Numbered from the stretch's first letter, positions 33,975 to 45,089 are shown. The stretch: DNA of 64,000 nt from Halomonas nitroreducens (GCF_003966155.1 NZ_RXNS01000009.1:62001-126000); one strand, 5' to 3'. A program made the numbers and translations. Notes: generated by a model not told the origin, from the sequence alone.

Positions 33975-35174
33975 TCATCCGGTTCGTTCGACCTGGCGGC
34001 GCAGGCGCCGGGCCGCTTCGGTGGTGGCTTCCAGCTCGTCGACCAGCGCCAGGCGGACCCGGCCGGCACCGGGGTTCACGCCGCCGTCCCCGGGGCGCCC
34101 CATGTAGCTGCCCGGCAGCACGCTGACATGCTGCTGGGCATAGAGGTCACGGGCGAAGGCCGCGTCGTCCCCACCGGGCACCGCCGGCCACAGGTAGAAG
34201 CTCGCCTCGGGAGCGGGAAAGTCCAGCACCGGGGCGAGCAGCTCGGTCACGGCGGCAAACTTCTCACGGTAGGCGTCCCGGTTGGCCCGCACATGGGCCT
34301 CGTCCTGCCAGGCGGCAATGGAGGCATGCTGCAGCGGCAGGGACATGGCGCAGCCGTGGTAGGTGCGATAGCGCCGGAAGGCCGCGATCAGCTCGGCGTC
34401 GCCGGCCACGAACCCGGAGCGCAGCCCAGGCAGGTTGGAGCGCTTGGACAGCGAGTGGAAGACCAGGCAGCGCCGGTAGTCATGGCGGCCCAGTGCGGCA
34501 CAGGCCTCGAGCAGGCCGGGGGGCAGGGCGGTCTCGTCCAGGTAGAGCTCCGAGTAGCACTCGTCGGCGGCGACGATGAAGTCGTGTTCATCCGCCAAGC
34601 GAATCAATTGCTGGAGCTCGTCGATCGGCGTCACCGCCCCGGTGGGATTGCCCGGCGAACAGACGAAGACAATCTGCACGTCGCGCCAGGTCTCGGCGGG
34701 GACCGCCTCCAGGTCGGGGCGGAAGCCGTGCTCGGCGCGGCAGTCCAGGTAGAGCGGCGTGCCGCCGGCAAGCAGCGTCGCCCCCTCGTAGATCTGGTAG
34801 AAGGGGTTGGGCACCGCCACGCGCGCCGGCCGGGTGCGGTCCAGGGCGGCCTGGACGAAGGCGAAGATCGCTTCCCGTGTGCCGTTGACCGGCAGCACCT
34901 GGCGCTCGGCGTCGAGCTCCGCCAGGGCGAAGCGGCGCCGCGCCCAGGCGGCGATGGCGCCACGCAGCTCGGGCGTACCCGCCGTGGCGGGATAGCGCGC
35001 CATCTCGCCGAGGTGGGCTGACAGCGCCTCCAGAGCCGCGGCGAAGGGAGCGTGACGCGGCTCGCCGATGGTCAGCGGGATGTGGGCGAGCCCGGCCGGC
35101 GGCGTCACGCCGGCCTTGAGCGCGGCGAGCTTCTCGAAGGGATAAGGCTGGAGAGCGTCGAGATCGGGGTTCAT
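33975..35174 (-). CDS. dapC: N-succinyldiaminopimelate aminotransferase
   Basis: PLP enzyme making N-succinyl-LL-diaminopimelate. The 399-residue product is a class I aminotransferase. It shows MARYPATAGTPELRGAIAAW (about residues 74-93), the PLP-aspartate region PGNPTGAV, and the Lys Schiff-base motif SLSKRSNLPGLRSGF (about 238-252). It ends with AGRVRLALV. Neighbouring dapD and dapE and the Pseudomonas gene order favour DapC over ArgD. A clear promoter lies 58 bases upstream. Confidence 0.94.
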   Translation of the reverse strand: MNPDLDALQPYPFEKLAALKAGVTPPAGLAHIPLTIGEPRHAPFAAALEALSAHLGEMARYPATAGTPELRGAIAAWARRRFALAELDAERQVLPVNGTREAIFAFVQAALDRTRPARVAVPNPFYQIYEGATLLAGGTPLYLDCRAEHGFRPDLEAVPAETWRDVQIVFVCSPGNPTGAVTPIDELQQLIRLADEHDFIVAADECYSELYLDETALPPGLLEACAALGRHDYRRCLVFHSLSKRSNLPGLRSGFVAGDAELIAAFRRYRTYHGCAMSLPLQHASIAAWQDEAHVRANRDAYREKFAAVTELLAPVLDFPAPEASFYLWPAVPGGDDAAFARDLYAQQHVSVLPGSYMGRPGDGGVNPGAGRVRLALVDELEATTEAARRLRRQVERTG

Positions 35175-35231
35175 GGGTGTCCAGTGTGTGCCGTGATCGG
35201 CGTCGTTATGATATTTCGTGGCAAGACGCCG

Positions 35232-35260
35232 ATTATAGGGAACCCCCGGTGAGGCCTCAA
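35232..35260 (-). promoter_or_regulatory. Sigma-70 promoter of the dapC operon
   Basis: On the minus strand, TTGAGG (complement of 35255-35260) and TATAAT (complement of 35232-35237) are exactly 17 bases apart. The start would fall about 35225, some 50 bases before dapC. It drives dapC, the arsC-like gene, dapD and dapE. A 9-bp inverted repeat (ATCGGCGTC, 35196-35204; GACGCCGAT, 35225-35233) spans the start site and leader. Confidence 0.7.
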
Positions 35261-35269
35261 ACGAGGGGC

Positions 35270-37951
35270 TCAGCCGGTGACGCTGAGGACCTCGATCAGT
35301 CGCTCGCGCAGCTGCTGCTGGCGGTCCGGGTCGGTGAGCGGACGCCCGGCCTTGTCGGTGATGAAGAAGACGTCCTCGACCCGCTCGCCGAGGGTGGCGA
35401 TCTTGGCCGCCGAGAGCGCGATGTCCTGTTCCATGAAGATGCGCCCGACCCGCGCCAGCAGGCCCGGTCGGTCGGGAGCGGTGAGCTCCAGCATGGTTCG
35501 TCCGCCTGCCGTGTCCTGCTCGATGGCCACCTCGGTGGGAACCCGGAAATGCTTGAGCTGGCGCGGGGTGTGGCGGGTGACGATCTGCGGGTAGTCGTCA
35601 GGGTCGTCGAGCTCCTCCACCAGGTGGCGGCGGATCTCCTCCAGGCGTCCCGGCTCGCGGATGGCCCGGCCGTGATCGTCGAGCACGATGAAGGTATTGA
35701 GGGTCCAGTCGTTACTGGAGGTGGCGATGCGCGCGTCGTGGATCGACAGGCCCAGCTGCTCCATGGCCGCCGCGGTGGCGGCGAACAGGTCCTCCACCGA
35801 GCGGGTGTGGATGAACACCTTGGTGCCACCCTCGGCCATGTCGTCGGTGGGGGCGTTGAGCAGGATCAACGGCAGGGAGCTGCCGTCATGGGCGAGGATG
35901 CCCTGGGTCTGCCAGGCGATCTCGCTGGGCGCGTACTGCAGGAAGTAGTCCTCGCCCAACGACTCCCACAGCCGGTCGACCTTGGCCATGTCGGCGCCCA
36001 CCGTGGCCAGCAGTGAGTGAGCCTCGCCCCGGGTCTCGCGCACCGAGTCGTCGCGCTCCAGGGGGTTCTCGAGGCCTCGGCGCAGGGCGCGCTTGGTCTC
36101 GCCGTGGAGCTGACGCAGCAGCGAGGCGCGCCAGCCGTTCCACAGCGTTGGGTTGGTAGCGTTGATGTCGGCCACGGTCAGTACGTAGAGGTAATCGAGG
36201 CGGGTCTCGTCGCCCACCGTGCGCGCGAACTCGCTGATCACCTCCGGGTCGCTGATGTCGCGCTTCTGGGCGACCATGGACATCAGCAGGTGGTGTTCCA
36301 CCAGCCAGGCCACCAGCCGGGTGTCGCGCTGCGACAGCTCGTGGCGGCGGGCGAAGTCCTCGACATCCCGCGCCCCGATCAGCGAGTGGTCGCCGCCGCG
36401 GCCCTTGCCGATGTCATGGAAGAGGCCGGCGATCCACAGCAGGTCCAGCTTGGGCAGCTGGTGGATCAGTGAGGCGGCCACCGGAAAGGCCTCGCGGGCC
36501 TCGGGCTTGCGGAAGCCATGGATGCACTTGAGCAGGCGCAGGGTGTGGGCGTCCACGGTGTAGATGTGGAAGAGGTCGTGCTGCATCAGGCCGACGGCCT
36601 GGCCAAAGACCGGCAGGTACTTGCCCAGTACCCCGTAGCGGTTCATGCGCCGCAACTGGCGGGCGACGTTGCCGCCGGAGCGCAGCAGGGCCATGAACAG
36701 CCGCTGGTGGCGTGGGTCGTCGCGGTAGAGGTCGTCGATCAGGTGGCGATGGTCGCGGATCAGGCGGATGGTGTCGGCGCGGACCCCCTCGACCTCCGGG
36801 TGTTCCGCCATCAGCAGGAAGAGCTCCAGCAGCGCTGAGGGCGACTCGCGGAATACCGCCCGGGAGCGGGCCTGGATATAGCCCCCCTTGATCTCGAAGC
36901 GCTCGTTGAGCGGCACCCGCTGCAGGGCCTCGCCACCGCGCAGGATGACCTCGTCGAAGTGCTGCAGCAGCATGTCGTTGAGGCCGGCCAGGGCGGTGAC
37001 ATGGCGGTAGTAGCGCTTCATGAACTGTTCGACGGCCAGGCGTTCCGGTGTGTCGTGGTAGCCGAACAGTTCGGCGATGGTGGCCTGGTGGTCGAACAGC
37101 AGGCGATCCTCGGCGCGGCCGGTGAGCATGTGCAGGGCGTAGCGGACCTGCCACAGGAAGGCCTGGCCCTGGCTTAGGATGCGCAGCTCGGCGTCGTTCA
37201 TGAAGCCGTTGGCGACGATGTCCTCGTAACGCTGGGTGTCGAAATGCCGCTTGGCCACCCAGCCGATCATCTGGATGTCGCGCAGCCCGCCCGGTGAGCT
37301 CTTGATGTTGGGTTCGAGGTGGTACTCGGAGTTGTTGAAGCGGTAATGGCGGGCGATCTGCTCCTGCCACTTGGCTTCGAAGAAGTGATCCGCCGGCCAC
37401 AGCCGCTGCGGGCCGATGCGGGCCTGCATGGCCTCGCGCAGGGCTGCGGGGCCGGCCAGGGTGCGCGACTCGATGAGGTTGGTGATCACCGTGACGTCGG
37501 CGGCCGCTTCCCGCTCGCAGTCGGTGAGTGAGCGCACGCTGTGGCCGATCTCCAGGCCGATGTCCCAGAGAAAGGTGATGAAGGCGCTGAGCGGTTCCCG
37601 GTAGGGCGAGTCGTCATCGTGCTCGAGCAGCAGCAGCAGGTCGACGTCGGAGTGCGGGTGCAGCTCGCCGCGACCATAGCCGCCCACCGCCAGCAGGGCG
37701 ACTCCGTCGTCAGGCCAGTCATGCTGCTGCCAGGCGATGGTCAGCAGCTGGTCCAGGCACCAGGCCCGGCCGTGTACCAGGTCGCGGATGTCGGCGCCGG
37801 CGCGGAAGCGTTCGTCGAGCCGGGCCTGGATCTCGGCCAGCGCCGCCTTGAACGGCGCGATGGGCGAGCGGCTACCGGTCAGCTCGGTTCGGAACGCCTC
37901 GACGTCGAACAGTGCCGGGTCCGGCACGAAGCGGTAATGGTGCAGGAGCAT
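35270..37951 (-). CDS. glnD: Bifunctional uridylyltransferase/uridylyl-removing enzyme
   Basis: Senses glutamine and sets the state of PII signal proteins, hence nitrogen assimilation. The 893-residue product has all four domains in order. The nucleotidyltransferase site [17 protein letters not shown] is about residues 88-104. The central helical region follows, then the HD phosphohydrolase with [13 protein letters not shown] (about 490-502) and two C-terminal ACT domains (about 700-780 and 815-893, the second starting [18 protein letters not shown]). Its stop is just before the dapC promoter, and map lies upstream on this strand. Confidence 0.97.
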   Translation of the reverse strand: MLLHHYRFVPDPALFDVEAFRTELTGSRSPIAPFKAALAEIQARLDERFRAGADIRDLVHGRAWCLDQLLTIAWQQHDWPDDGVALLAVGGYGRGELHPHSDVDLLLLLEHDDDSPYREPLSAFITFLWDIGLEIGHSVRSLTDCEREAAADVTVITNLIESRTLAGPAALREAMQARIGPQRLWPADHFFEAKWQEQIARHYRFNNSEYHLEPNIKSSPGGLRDIQMIGWVAKRHFDTQRYEDIVANGFMNDAELRILSQGQAFLWQVRYALHMLTGRAEDRLLFDHQATIAELFGYHDTPERLAVEQFMKRYYRHVTALAGLNDMLLQHFDEVILRGGEALQRVPLNERFEIKGGYIQARSRAVFRESPSALLELFLLMAEHPEVEGVRADTIRLIRDHRHLIDDLYRDDPRHQRLFMALLRSGGNVARQLRRMNRYGVLGKYLPVFGQAVGLMQHDLFHIYTVDAHTLRLLKCIHGFRKPEAREAFPVAASLIHQLPKLDLLWIAGLFHDIGKGRGGDHSLIGARDVEDFARRHELSQRDTRLVAWLVEHHLLMSMVAQKRDISDPEVISEFARTVGDETRLDYLYVLTVADINATNPTLWNGWRASLLRQLHGETKRALRRGLENPLERDDSVRETRGEAHSLLATVGADMAKVDRLWESLGEDYFLQYAPSEIAWQTQGILAHDGSSLPLILLNAPTDDMAEGGTKVFIHTRSVEDLFAATAAAMEQLGLSIHDARIATSSNDWTLNTFIVLDDHGRAIREPGRLEEIRRHLVEELDDPDDYPQIVTRHTPRQLKHFRVPTEVAIEQDTAGGRTMLELTAPDRPGLLARVGRIFMEQDIALSAAKIATLGERVEDVFFITDKAGRPLTDPDRQQQLRERLIEVLSVTG

Positions 37952-37961
37952 GGTGGTCGAC

Positions 37962-38753
37962 TCAGCGGTCGAGGAAGGAGAGGTCTTCGTCGCTGCGCGC
38001 GGTGAGCACCTCCACCCCGTTGGCGGTGACCAGCAGGGTGTGCTCCCACTGGGCGGAGAGGCCCTTGTCCTTGGTCACGGCGGTCCAGCCATCGCGCAGC
38101 ACCTTGGTGCGATGGTCGCCGACGTTGATCATCGGCTCGATGGTGAAGCACATGCCTGCTTCGAGGGCGATGTCGGCTTCCGGGGCGTAGCCGTCATAGT
38201 GCAGTACCTGGGGATCCTCGTGGAAGCCTGTGCCGATGCCGTGGCCGCAGAAGTCGCGTACCACCGAGTAGCCACTGGTCTCGGCGTGCTGCTGGATGGC
38301 TCGGGCCAGCTCCGAGAGGTGCACGCCGGGGCGGACCAGGGCGATGCTCCGGTAGAGGCACTCCTGGGTCACGCGGCACAGACGCTCTCCCTGGATGGTT
38401 TCGCCGACGATGAACATCACGCTGGAGTCGCCATGGTAGCCGTCGGCGGTCTTCACCGTGACGTCCAGGTTCATGATGTCGCCTTTCTTGAGCTTCTTGC
38501 CGCTATCGGGGATGCCGTGGCACACCACGTGATTGATCGACGTGCAGACCGACTTGGGAAAGCCGTGGTAATTCAGCGGGGCGGGGGTCGAGCCCAGTTC
38601 GTCGACGATGTAGTCGTGGCAGAGGCGATCGAGCTCGCCGGTGCTGACGCCGGCCTGCACATGGGGGGCGATCATTTCCAGCACGCTGGCGGCCTGACGG
38701 CCCGCCTCGCGCATCTTCTCGATCTCGTCGGGCGTCTTGATGGGTACGTTCAT
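37962..38753 (-). CDS. map: Methionine aminopeptidase, type I
   Basis: Removes the initiator methionine from nascent proteins. The 263-residue product (264 in E. coli) has the dimetal ligands in [21 protein letters not shown] (two Asp), [15 protein letters not shown] (His, about residues 167-181) and [11 protein letters not shown] (Glu). The final Glu is in QWEHTLLVT. The start [21 protein letters not shown] at 38753 is the family start. It is divergent from rpsB, as in most gammaproteobacteria, and continues into glnD with a 10-base gap. Confidence 0.97.
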   Translation of the reverse strand: MNVPIKTPDEIEKMREAGRQAASVLEMIAPHVQAGVSTGELDRLCHDYIVDELGSTPAPLNYHGFPKSVCTSINHVVCHGIPDSGKKLKKGDIMNLDVTVKTADGYHGDSSVMFIVGETIQGERLCRVTQECLYRSIALVRPGVHLSELARAIQQHAETSGYSVVRDFCGHGIGTGFHEDPQVLHYDGYAPEADIALEAGMCFTIEPMINVGDHRTKVLRDGWTAVTKDKGLSAQWEHTLLVTANGVEVLTARSDEDLSFLDR

Positions 38754-39038
38754 GGAGTCTCGGATTCAGGGGTGGTGTCGCCGGAAACGGCAGGGATGGG
38801 CGTCGGGCGACTTCATCTCGAAGGTGATCCATGGTATAAAGCTGCGCGCTTTCCTGCAATCGCCGTTACCGTTCCCGCTCCGGGCGGCCGGTGGTGGTGC
38901 TTTCGGAAAGCGTCAATGCTAACGCAACGCCTTGAAAACACACATGCACCGTCACATGGTCCCGGGTGCTGTCGGCACGTCCGGCGGTCGGATCCATGGG
39001 GTGCGTGGAGGCCTAACCCGATTTTCCAGGAGTCATCC
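38754..39038 (+). promoter_or_regulatory. rpsB promoter and leader
   Basis: This 285-base divergent region holds a -10 TATAAA (38835-38840) with a poor -35, TTCATC (38812-38817), 17 bases upstream. Transcripts would carry a leader of about 195 bases. In gammaproteobacteria the rpsB leader folds and binds S2 for feedback control of rpsB-tsf. I cannot fold this one, but its length fits such a role. CCAGGAG (39026-39032) is the ribosome site. Confidence 0.5.
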
Positions 39039-39779
39039 ATGGCACACGTCAATATGCGTGACCTGCTGAAGGCAGGCGCTCACTTCGGTCACCAGACCCG
39101 CTACTGGAACCCGAAGATGAGCAAGTTCATCTTCGGCGCCCGTAACAAGATTCACATCATCAACCTCGAGCATACCCTTCCGGCCCTCAACGAGGCCATC
39201 GATGTGGTCGAGAAGATGGCGGCCGCGAACAACAAGATCCTGTTCGTGGGGACCAAGCGCAGCGCCAGCAAGATCGTCAAGGAAGAGGCCAACCGCGTCG
39301 GCCAGCCCTTCGTCAATCATCGTTGGCTCGGCGGCATGCTGACCAACTACAAGACCATCCGCGTGTCCATCAAGCGCCTGGGTGAGCTCGAGGCGATGCA
39401 TCAGGACGGCACCTTCGACAAGCTGACCAAGAAGGAAGTGCTGATGGCGACCCGCGAGCAGGACAAGCTCGAGCGGTCCGTGGGCGGCATCAAGGACATG
39501 GGCGGCCTGCCCGATGCGCTGTTCGTGATCGACGTCGACCACGAGCGCATCGCCATCAACGAGGCGAACAAGCTGGGCATCCCGGTCATCGGCGTGGTGG
39601 ATACCAATTCCGATCCGGACGGCGTCGACTACGTGATCCCGGGCAACGATGACTCCATCCGCGCCATCCAGATCTACGTCAAGGCCGTTGCCGACGCCTG
39701 CGCTCGCGCTAAGGAAGGTCGTCCCGACGAGTTCGTCGAGGTCACCGAAGAGAACGAAAGCGACGCCGCCGCCGAGTGA
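39039..39779 (+). CDS. rpsB: 30S ribosomal protein uS2
   Basis: Small-subunit protein needed late in assembly. The 246-residue product (241 in E. coli) has the start [20 protein letters not shown] and the signature [20 protein letters not shown] (about residues 22-41). [15 protein letters not shown] and the coiled-coil insert with [20 protein letters not shown] follow, and it has an acidic C-terminal tail. The ATG at 39039 follows a good ribosome site. Confidence 0.98.
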   Translation: MAHVNMRDLLKAGAHFGHQTRYWNPKMSKFIFGARNKIHIINLEHTLPALNEAIDVVEKMAAANNKILFVGTKRSASKIVKEEANRVGQPFVNHRWLGGMLTNYKTIRVSIKRLGELEAMHQDGTFDKLTKKEVLMATREQDKLERSVGGIKDMGGLPDALFVIDVDHERIAINEANKLGIPVIGVVDTNSDPDGVDYVIPGNDDSIRAIQIYVKAVADACARAKEGRPDEFVEVTEENESDAAAE

Positions 39780-39844
39780 TCGTCGGCCCGTCCGGGAGGG
39801 GGGCCGTGCCGCTCCCTGGCGGTGGCCGGTCGCCGGACCGGCAT

Positions 39845-39867
39845 AAGGGGGCCCCGGCCCCCTTCTT
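39845..39867 (+). terminator. Attenuator between rpsB and tsf
   Basis: AAGGGGGC (39845-39852) pairs with GCCCCCTT (39857-39864) over CCCG and is followed by CTT. In related bacteria a partial terminator here lowers tsf relative to rpsB. The short T-tract fits a leaky site. Confidence 0.65.
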
Positions 39868-39948
39868 GCTCCCCCGGGGCGGGTAAGGATTCGCCGGGCC
39901 GCGGCCCGGCCCCAATATTCCAGGTCGAACCATTCAGAGGTAACTACC

Positions 39949-40818
39949 ATGGCAGCTATCAGCGCCTCCCAGGTCAAGGAACTGCGTGAGCGTACCGGGC
40001 TCGGCATGATGGAGTGCAAGAAGGCACTCACCGAAGCCGGTGGCGACATCGAGACCGCCATCGAGAACCTGCGCAAGAACTCTGGCCTCAAGGCCGCCAA
40101 GAAGGCTGGCCGCACCGCCGCCGAGGGCGCCGTCGTCACTCGCGTCGCCGAGGACGGCAGCTACGGCGTGATGGTCGAGATCAACTCCGAGACCGACTTC
40201 GTCGCCCGTGACGACAACTTCAAGGCCTTCGCCGACCAGGTCGCCGATGCCTTCTTCGCCGCCAAGAGCGAAGACGTCGCCGCCATCATGGAAGGCGAGC
40301 TGGAATCTGCCCGCGAGCAGCTGGTGCAGAAGATCGGCGAGAACATCGGCGTGCGTCGCAGCATCGTCGTCGAGGCGCCGGAAGGCGCGCGCGTGGGCGA
40401 ATACGTCCACGGTGGCCGCATCGGCGTGCTGACCGTACTCAAGGGTGCCACCGCCGAGGCCGCCAAGGACGTCGCCATGCACGTCGCCGCCATCAACCCG
40501 GCCGTCGCGCGTCCCGAGGACATGCCCCAGGACAAGCTGGACGCCGAGAAGGCGATCATCCTGGCCCAGCCGGACATGGCCGGCAAGCCCGAGCAGATCG
40601 CCGAAAAGATGGTGCAGGGCCGCCTGAAGAAGTACCTGGCCGAGAACAGCCTGACCGAGCAGGCCTTCGTCAAGAATCCGGACCAGACCGTCGCCGAGTT
40701 CGTCAAGGCCGCCGGCGGCGAAGTGATCGGCTTCACCCGCTTCGAAGTGGGCGAGGGCATCGAGAAGGAAGAGGTCGACTTCGCTCAGGAAGTGATGGAA
40801 CAGGCCAAGCGCAGCTGA
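39949..40818 (+). CDS. tsf: Elongation factor Ts
   Basis: Exchanges GDP for GTP on EF-Tu. The 289-residue product (283 in E. coli) has the N-terminal UBA-like region [21 protein letters not shown] (about residues 7-27), then [22 protein letters not shown] and the core with [10 protein letters not shown] (about 84-93), which inserts at the EF-Tu nucleotide site. Positioned after rpsB and before pyrH, as usual. Confidence 0.98.
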   Translation: MAAISASQVKELRERTGLGMMECKKALTEAGGDIETAIENLRKNSGLKAAKKAGRTAAEGAVVTRVAEDGSYGVMVEINSETDFVARDDNFKAFADQVADAFFAAKSEDVAAIMEGELESAREQLVQKIGENIGVRRSIVVEAPEGARVGEYVHGGRIGVLTVLKGATAEAAKDVAMHVAAINPAVARPEDMPQDKLDAEKAIILAQPDMAGKPEQIAEKMVQGRLKKYLAENSLTEQAFVKNPDQTVAEFVKAAGGEVIGFTRFEVGEGIEKEEVDFAQEVMEQAKRS

Positions 40819-40931
40819 GGTCCCAGGTTCCAGTGTGAAGATGGCGTGCGCGAGAGCGCACGCCTTCGCGTATCCGGCCGGTGCATCCGGCCACCCCACG
40901 TCCCATTCGTCGAGTTCCCGGGAGACACACC

Positions 40932-41699
40932 ATGAGCAGTGCCGAGCACGCCGCCCCCCTCAAGTCAGACAAGTCCCGCGCCGAGGTGTCGAAGTACAAG
41001 CGCATCCTGCTCAAGCTCTCCGGTGAGGCCCTGACCGGGGATGCCGAGTTCGGTATCGACCCCAAGGTGCTGGACCGCATGGCGCTGGAGATCGGTCAGC
41101 TGGTCGGCATCGGTGTGCAGGTCGGGATCGTGGTCGGCGGCGGCAACCTGTTTCGCGGGGCTGCCCTGCACGAGGCCGGCATGGAGCGGGTCACCGGTGA
41201 CCACATGGGCATGCTGGCCACGGTGATGAATGCCCTGGCCATGCGCGATGCCCTGGAGCGCTCCAACATCCGCTCGCGGGTGATGTCGGCGATCCCGATG
41301 AGTGGCGTGGTGGAGCACTACGATCGCCGCACCGCCATCCGTTACCTGACCTCCGGGGACGTGGTGCTGTTCTCCGCCGGCACCGGCAACCCCTTCTTCA
41401 CCACCGACTCGGCGGCCTGCCTGCGCGGCATCGAGATCGATGCCGACGTGGTGGTCAAGGCCACCAAGGTGGACGGGGTCTACGACAAGGACCCGGTCAA
41501 GCACGCCGATGCGGTCAAGTACGAGCAGCTGTCCTATGATGATGCGCTCGACCAGAAACTCGGCGTCATGGATTTGACCGCCATCTGCCTGGTGCGGGAC
41601 CATGACATGCCGGTTCGCGTGTTCAACATGAACAAGCCTGGCGCACTGCTGAACCTGGTGGTGGGCGGCAGGGAAGGCACGCTGATTGATAGAGGGTGA
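40932..41699 (+). CDS. pyrH: Uridylate kinase
   Basis: Phosphorylates UMP to UDP for RNA, DNA and cell-wall precursors. The 255-residue product (241 in E. coli) has an N-terminal tail of about 20 residues and then [13 protein letters not shown] (about 20-32), [12 protein letters not shown] (about 60-71), and the UMP-binding region with [30 protein letters not shown] is diagnostic of bacterial UMP kinase. GGAG precedes the ATG at 40932. The frr gene starts 4 bases after its stop. Confidence 0.97.
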   Translation: MSSAEHAAPLKSDKSRAEVSKYKRILLKLSGEALTGDAEFGIDPKVLDRMALEIGQLVGIGVQVGIVVGGGNLFRGAALHEAGMERVTGDHMGMLATVMNALAMRDALERSNIRSRVMSAIPMSGVVEHYDRRTAIRYLTSGDVVLFSAGTGNPFFTTDSAACLRGIEIDADVVVKATKVDGVYDKDPVKHADAVKYEQLSYDDALDQKLGVMDLTAICLVRDHDMPVRVFNMNKPGALLNLVVGGREGTLIDRG

Positions 41700-41703
41700 G
41701 ACA

Positions 41704-42261
41704 GTGATTGACGACATCAAGAAGGATGCGGAAAGCCGCATGAAGAAGAGCCTCGAGTCTCTTCACCAGAACTTCAACAAGATCCGCACCGGCCGGGCGC
41801 ACTCCAGCATCCTGGATTCGGTGACCGTGGACTACTATGGCGGCCAGGTGCCGATCAACCAGGTGGCCTCGATCAACGTCGAGGATGCGCGGACCCTGTC
41901 GGTGGTGCCCTGGGAGCAGAGCATGGTGCCCAAGGTGGAGAAGGCCATCATGACCGCCGAACTGGGCCTCAACCCGGCCAGCGCCGGCACTGTGATCCGG
42001 GTGCCGATGCCGATGCTCACCGAGGAGACCCGCAAGGGCTACATCAAGCAGGCGCGTGGCGAGGCCGAGAATGCCCGCGTGGCGGTACGCAACGTACGCC
42101 GCGACGCCAACGGTGACATCAAGTCGCTGCTCAAGCAGAAGGAAATCACCGAGGACGAGCAGCACCAGGCAGAGGACGCCATCCAGAAGCTCACCGACAA
42201 GTACATCGGCGAGATCGACAAGACCCTGGAATCCAAGGAACACGACCTGATGCAGGTCTAG
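41704..42261 (+). CDS. frr: Ribosome recycling factor
   Basis: Splits post-termination ribosomes together with EF-G. I chose the GTG at 41704 because it gives 185 residues, the exact family length, and the family-like start VIDDIKKDAESRMKKSLESL. A TTG at 41686 would overlap pyrH by 14 bases and add six residues. The signature NKIRTGRAHSSILD (about 24-37) and the long three-helix body (YIKQARGEAENARVAVRNVR) are clear. It is coupled to pyrH across a 4-base gap. Confidence 0.97.
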   Translation: MIDDIKKDAESRMKKSLESLHQNFNKIRTGRAHSSILDSVTVDYYGGQVPINQVASINVEDARTLSVVPWEQSMVPKVEKAIMTAELGLNPASAGTVIRVPMPMLTEETRKGYIKQARGEAENARVAVRNVRRDANGDIKSLLKQKEITEDEQHQAEDAIQKLTDKYIGEIDKTLESKEHDLMQV

Positions 42262-42338
42262 GGGCGGGCCGGCGGCATCGCGGGCGATGCCGCCGACCAT
42301 CATGGAGTGATTCCGTCCCACCCGCCATGCGAGACACC

Positions 42339-43103
42339 ATGACGTCACCGCAGTCTCCCCAGCCCCGTTCCGACGGGGAAACCCTGCCACGTCACGTGGC
42401 CATCATCATGGACGGCAACAATCGCTGGGCCAAGGCCCGGGGCATGTCCGGCGTGCGCGGTCACCATGCCGGCGTCGAGGCCGTCCGCGCGGTTATCCGG
42501 CGTGCCGCCGAGCGTGGCGTCGAGACGCTGACGCTGTTCGCCTTCTCCAGCGAGAACTGGAAGCGCCCGGCCGCCGAGGTGAACGCCCTGATGGAGCTCT
42601 TCCTGATGGCGCTCAAGCGCGAGGTCAAGAAGCTGCACCAGCACGATATCCGCCTCTCCGTGATCGGCGATCGCGAGGGGTTCTCGGCCTCGATCCAGAA
42701 GTACATCGCCCAGGCCGAGGCACTGACCGGCGACAACCGTGGCCTGCACCTGGTGATCGCCGCCAACTATGGCGGCCGCTGGGATATCGCCCAGGCCGCC
42801 CGACGCCTGGCGGAGCGCGTCGCGGCCGACGAGCTTGCCCCCGCGGCCATCGACGAAGCCGCCCTGGACGAGGAGCTCAGCCTTGCCGGCGACGCCCCGG
42901 TGGACCTGTGCATCCGCACCAGCGGCGAGCGGCGCATCTCCAACTTCCTGCTCTGGCAGATGGCCTATGCTGAGCTCTACTTCACGCCGACCCTGTGGCC
43001 CGACTTCGGGGCGGAGGCCTTCGACGAGGCCCTGGCCGACTTTGTCGGGCGCAAGCGTCGCTTCGGGATGACCGACGAGCAGATCGAGGCCCGGGGTGCT
43101 TAA
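42339..43103 (+). CDS. uppS: Undecaprenyl diphosphate synthase
   Basis: Builds the C55 lipid carrier for cell-wall and surface polymers. The 254-residue cis-prenyltransferase has HVAIIMDGNNRWAKARG (about residues 20-36, metal-binding Asp), GVRGHHAGVEAVRAVI, LTLFAFSSENWKRP (about 66-79), and DLCIRTSGERRISNFLLWQMA (about 189-209). The ATG at 42339 is assumed; one at 42327 would add four residues. It overlaps cdsA by 8 bases. Confidence 0.96.
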   Translation: MTSPQSPQPRSDGETLPRHVAIIMDGNNRWAKARGMSGVRGHHAGVEAVRAVIRRAAERGVETLTLFAFSSENWKRPAAEVNALMELFLMALKREVKKLHQHDIRLSVIGDREGFSASIQKYIAQAEALTGDNRGLHLVIAANYGGRWDIAQAARRLAERVAADELAPAAIDEAALDEELSLAGDAPVDLCIRTSGERRISNFLLWQMAYAELYFTPTLWPDFGAEAFDEALADFVGRKRRFGMTDEQIEARGA

Positions 43104-43896
43104 GCAACGTATCCTGACCGCCGCCTGGCTGGCGCCGCTGGCGCTGGCCGGGCTGTTCGGCCTGTCCGGCGCGGCCTTTGCCGCCTTCACCGCGGGGGTC
43201 GTGCTGCTGGCGGCCTGGGAGTGGGCCAACCTGGCCGGACTGAGCGCGGGCGCACGGCGCCTGGCACCGGTCGCCGGGCTGGCCCTGCTGATGGCGGGGC
43301 TGCACGCCGCCGGCATGACTCTCTCCTCCTGGCTGCTCTGGCTGGCGGTCCCCGGCTGGCTGGTCAATCTCTACTGGGTCGTCGGCTATCCCGAGCGTGC
43401 CGGTCAGTGGCACGGCACCGGGATGCGGCTGGCCATGGGGTTGTGGGTGCTGCTGCCCACCTGGGTCGGTTTCAACGTGCTGCGCGAGGCCGGGGCGGCC
43501 TGGCTGCTGTTCGTGCTGCTGCTGGTATGGGGCGCCGATATCGGCGCCTACTTCGTCGGCCGGGCCCTGGGGCGGCGCAAGCTGGCTCCGCGGGTCAGCC
43601 CCGGCAAGACCTGGGAAGGCGTCGCTGGCGGCGTCGCCGTGACCGCCCTGCTGGCGGTGGCCTTCGCCGCCTGGCAGGGCCTCGGCCTGGCCATGGGCCT
43701 GGTGCTGCTGGCGGCCACGGTGGTGGTGACCCTGGCCTCGGTGGTCGGCGACCTGCTCGAGAGCATGCTCAAGCGCCATCGCGGCCTCAAGGATTCCAGC
43801 CACCTGCTGCCCGGGCATGGCGGGGTACTGGATCGCGTCGACAGCCTCACCGCCGCGGTGCCGCTGTTTGCGCTGGTGCAGGCGGGAGTGCTATGA
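43096..43896 (+). CDS. cdsA: Phosphatidate cytidylyltransferase
   Basis: Inner-membrane enzyme making CDP-diacylglycerol, precursor of all phospholipids. The 266-residue product has several helices (start [20 protein letters not shown]) and the C-terminal signature [20 protein letters not shown] then [16 protein letters not shown] (about residues 215-252). [20 protein letters not shown] lies about 141-160. It starts with a GTG at 43096 that overlaps uppS by 8 bases, and its stop overlaps ispC (ATGA). Confidence 0.96.
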   Translation: MLKQRILTAAWLAPLALAGLFGLSGAAFAAFTAGVVLLAAWEWANLAGLSAGARRLAPVAGLALLMAGLHAAGMTLSSWLLWLAVPGWLVNLYWVVGYPERAGQWHGTGMRLAMGLWVLLPTWVGFNVLREAGAAWLLFVLLLVWGADIGAYFVGRALGRRKLAPRVSPGKTWEGVAGGVAVTALLAVAFAAWQGLGLAMGLVLLAATVVVTLASVVGDLLESMLKRHRGLKDSSHLLPGHGGVLDRVDSLTAAVPLFALVQAGVL

Positions 43897-45089
43897 CCAT
43901 GAGCGATGCCGTGCCGCGCCGCGTCAGCGTGCTGGGCGCCACCGGCTCCATCGGCACCAGCACCCTGGACGTGATCGCCCGTCATCCCGGCCGCTACCGG
44001 GTCCATGCGCTGACCGCCCACCGCTCCCGGGAGGCCCTGCTGGCGCTGTGCCGGGTCCATGCGCCGGCCCTGGCGGTGCTCGACCGGGAGGTCGATGCGG
44101 CCTGGCTGCGCGAGCGGCTCCACGAGGCGGGGCTGGCGACCGAGGTGCGCTGCGGCCCCGAGGCGCTGGTCGAGGTCAGCGAGGCGCCCGAGGTCGACGT
44201 CGTCATGGCGGCGATCGTCGGGGCCGCGGGCTTGCTGCCGACGCTTGCCTCGGTGCGGGCCGGGAAGCGAGTGCTGCTGGCCAACAAGGAGGCCCTGGTG
44301 ATGTCCGGGGCGCTGTTCATGGAGGCCGTGGGCCGCTCGGGGGCGACCCTGCTGCCCATCGATTCCGAACATAATGCCATCTACCAGTGTCTACCCGTCG
44401 AGCATCGCGGCGGGCTCGCCCGCCACGGCGTGACCCAGCTGCTGCTGACCGCTTCCGGCGGCCCCTTCCGCGGCTGGACGGCGGGCGACCTGGCGGCGGT
44501 GACCCCGGCACAGGCTTGCGCCCACCCCAACTGGACGATGGGCCGCAAGATCTCGGTGGACAGCGCCACCCTGATGAACAAGGGGCTCGAGCTGATCGAG
44601 GCCTGCTGGCTGTTCGATGCACGACCCGACCAGGTCAAGGTGGTGGTGCATCCGCAGAGCGTGATCCATTCCATGGCCGCCTACAGCGATGGCTCGGTGC
44701 TGGCCCAGCTGGGCAACCCGGACATGCGCACCCCCATCGCCTATGGCCTGGCCTGGCCGGAGCGCATCGATGCCGGGGTGGCCGCCCTCGACCTGTTCGA
44801 GGTGGCCCGGCTGGATTTCGAGCCGCCGGACGAGGTCGCCTTTCCCTGCCTGCGTCTGGCCCGGGAGGCGATGGCCGAAGGCGGCACGGCGCCGGCGGTG
44901 CTCAATGCCGCCAACGAGGTGGCCGTCGAGGCCTTCCTCGCCGGCCGGCTGGGCTTCGCCGGCATCGGCGAGCTCGTGGCCCGGGTACGCGATGCCTGCC
45001 CGGTGGAGCCGGCCGGCGAGCTGGCGGGCATTCTCGATGCCGATGCCCGGGCCCGGAAGGAGGCTGTCGCCTGCCTGACGCGCCGCTGA
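43893..45089 (+). CDS. ispC: 1-deoxy-D-xylulose 5-phosphate reductoisomerase
   Basis: Second enzyme of the MEP isoprenoid pathway. The 398-residue product has the NADPH site [19 protein letters not shown] (about residues 11-29), [11 protein letters not shown] (about 128-138), the metal and substrate region PIDSEHNAI with [10 protein letters not shown], and [18 protein letters not shown] (about 212-229). I chose the ATG at 43893, which overlaps the cdsA stop by 4 bases, over one two codons later. The name dxr is also used. Confidence 0.97.
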   Translation: MTMSDAVPRRVSVLGATGSIGTSTLDVIARHPGRYRVHALTAHRSREALLALCRVHAPALAVLDREVDAAWLRERLHEAGLATEVRCGPEALVEVSEAPEVDVVMAAIVGAAGLLPTLASVRAGKRVLLANKEALVMSGALFMEAVGRSGATLLPIDSEHNAIYQCLPVEHRGGLARHGVTQLLLTASGGPFRGWTAGDLAAVTPAQACAHPNWTMGRKISVDSATLMNKGLELIEACWLFDARPDQVKVVVHPQSVIHSMAAYSDGSVLAQLGNPDMRTPIAYGLAWPERIDAGVAALDLFEVARLDFEPPDEVAFPCLRLAREAMAEGGTAPAVLNAANEVAVEAFLAGRLGFAGIGELVARVRDACPVEPAGELAGILDADARARKEAVACLTRR

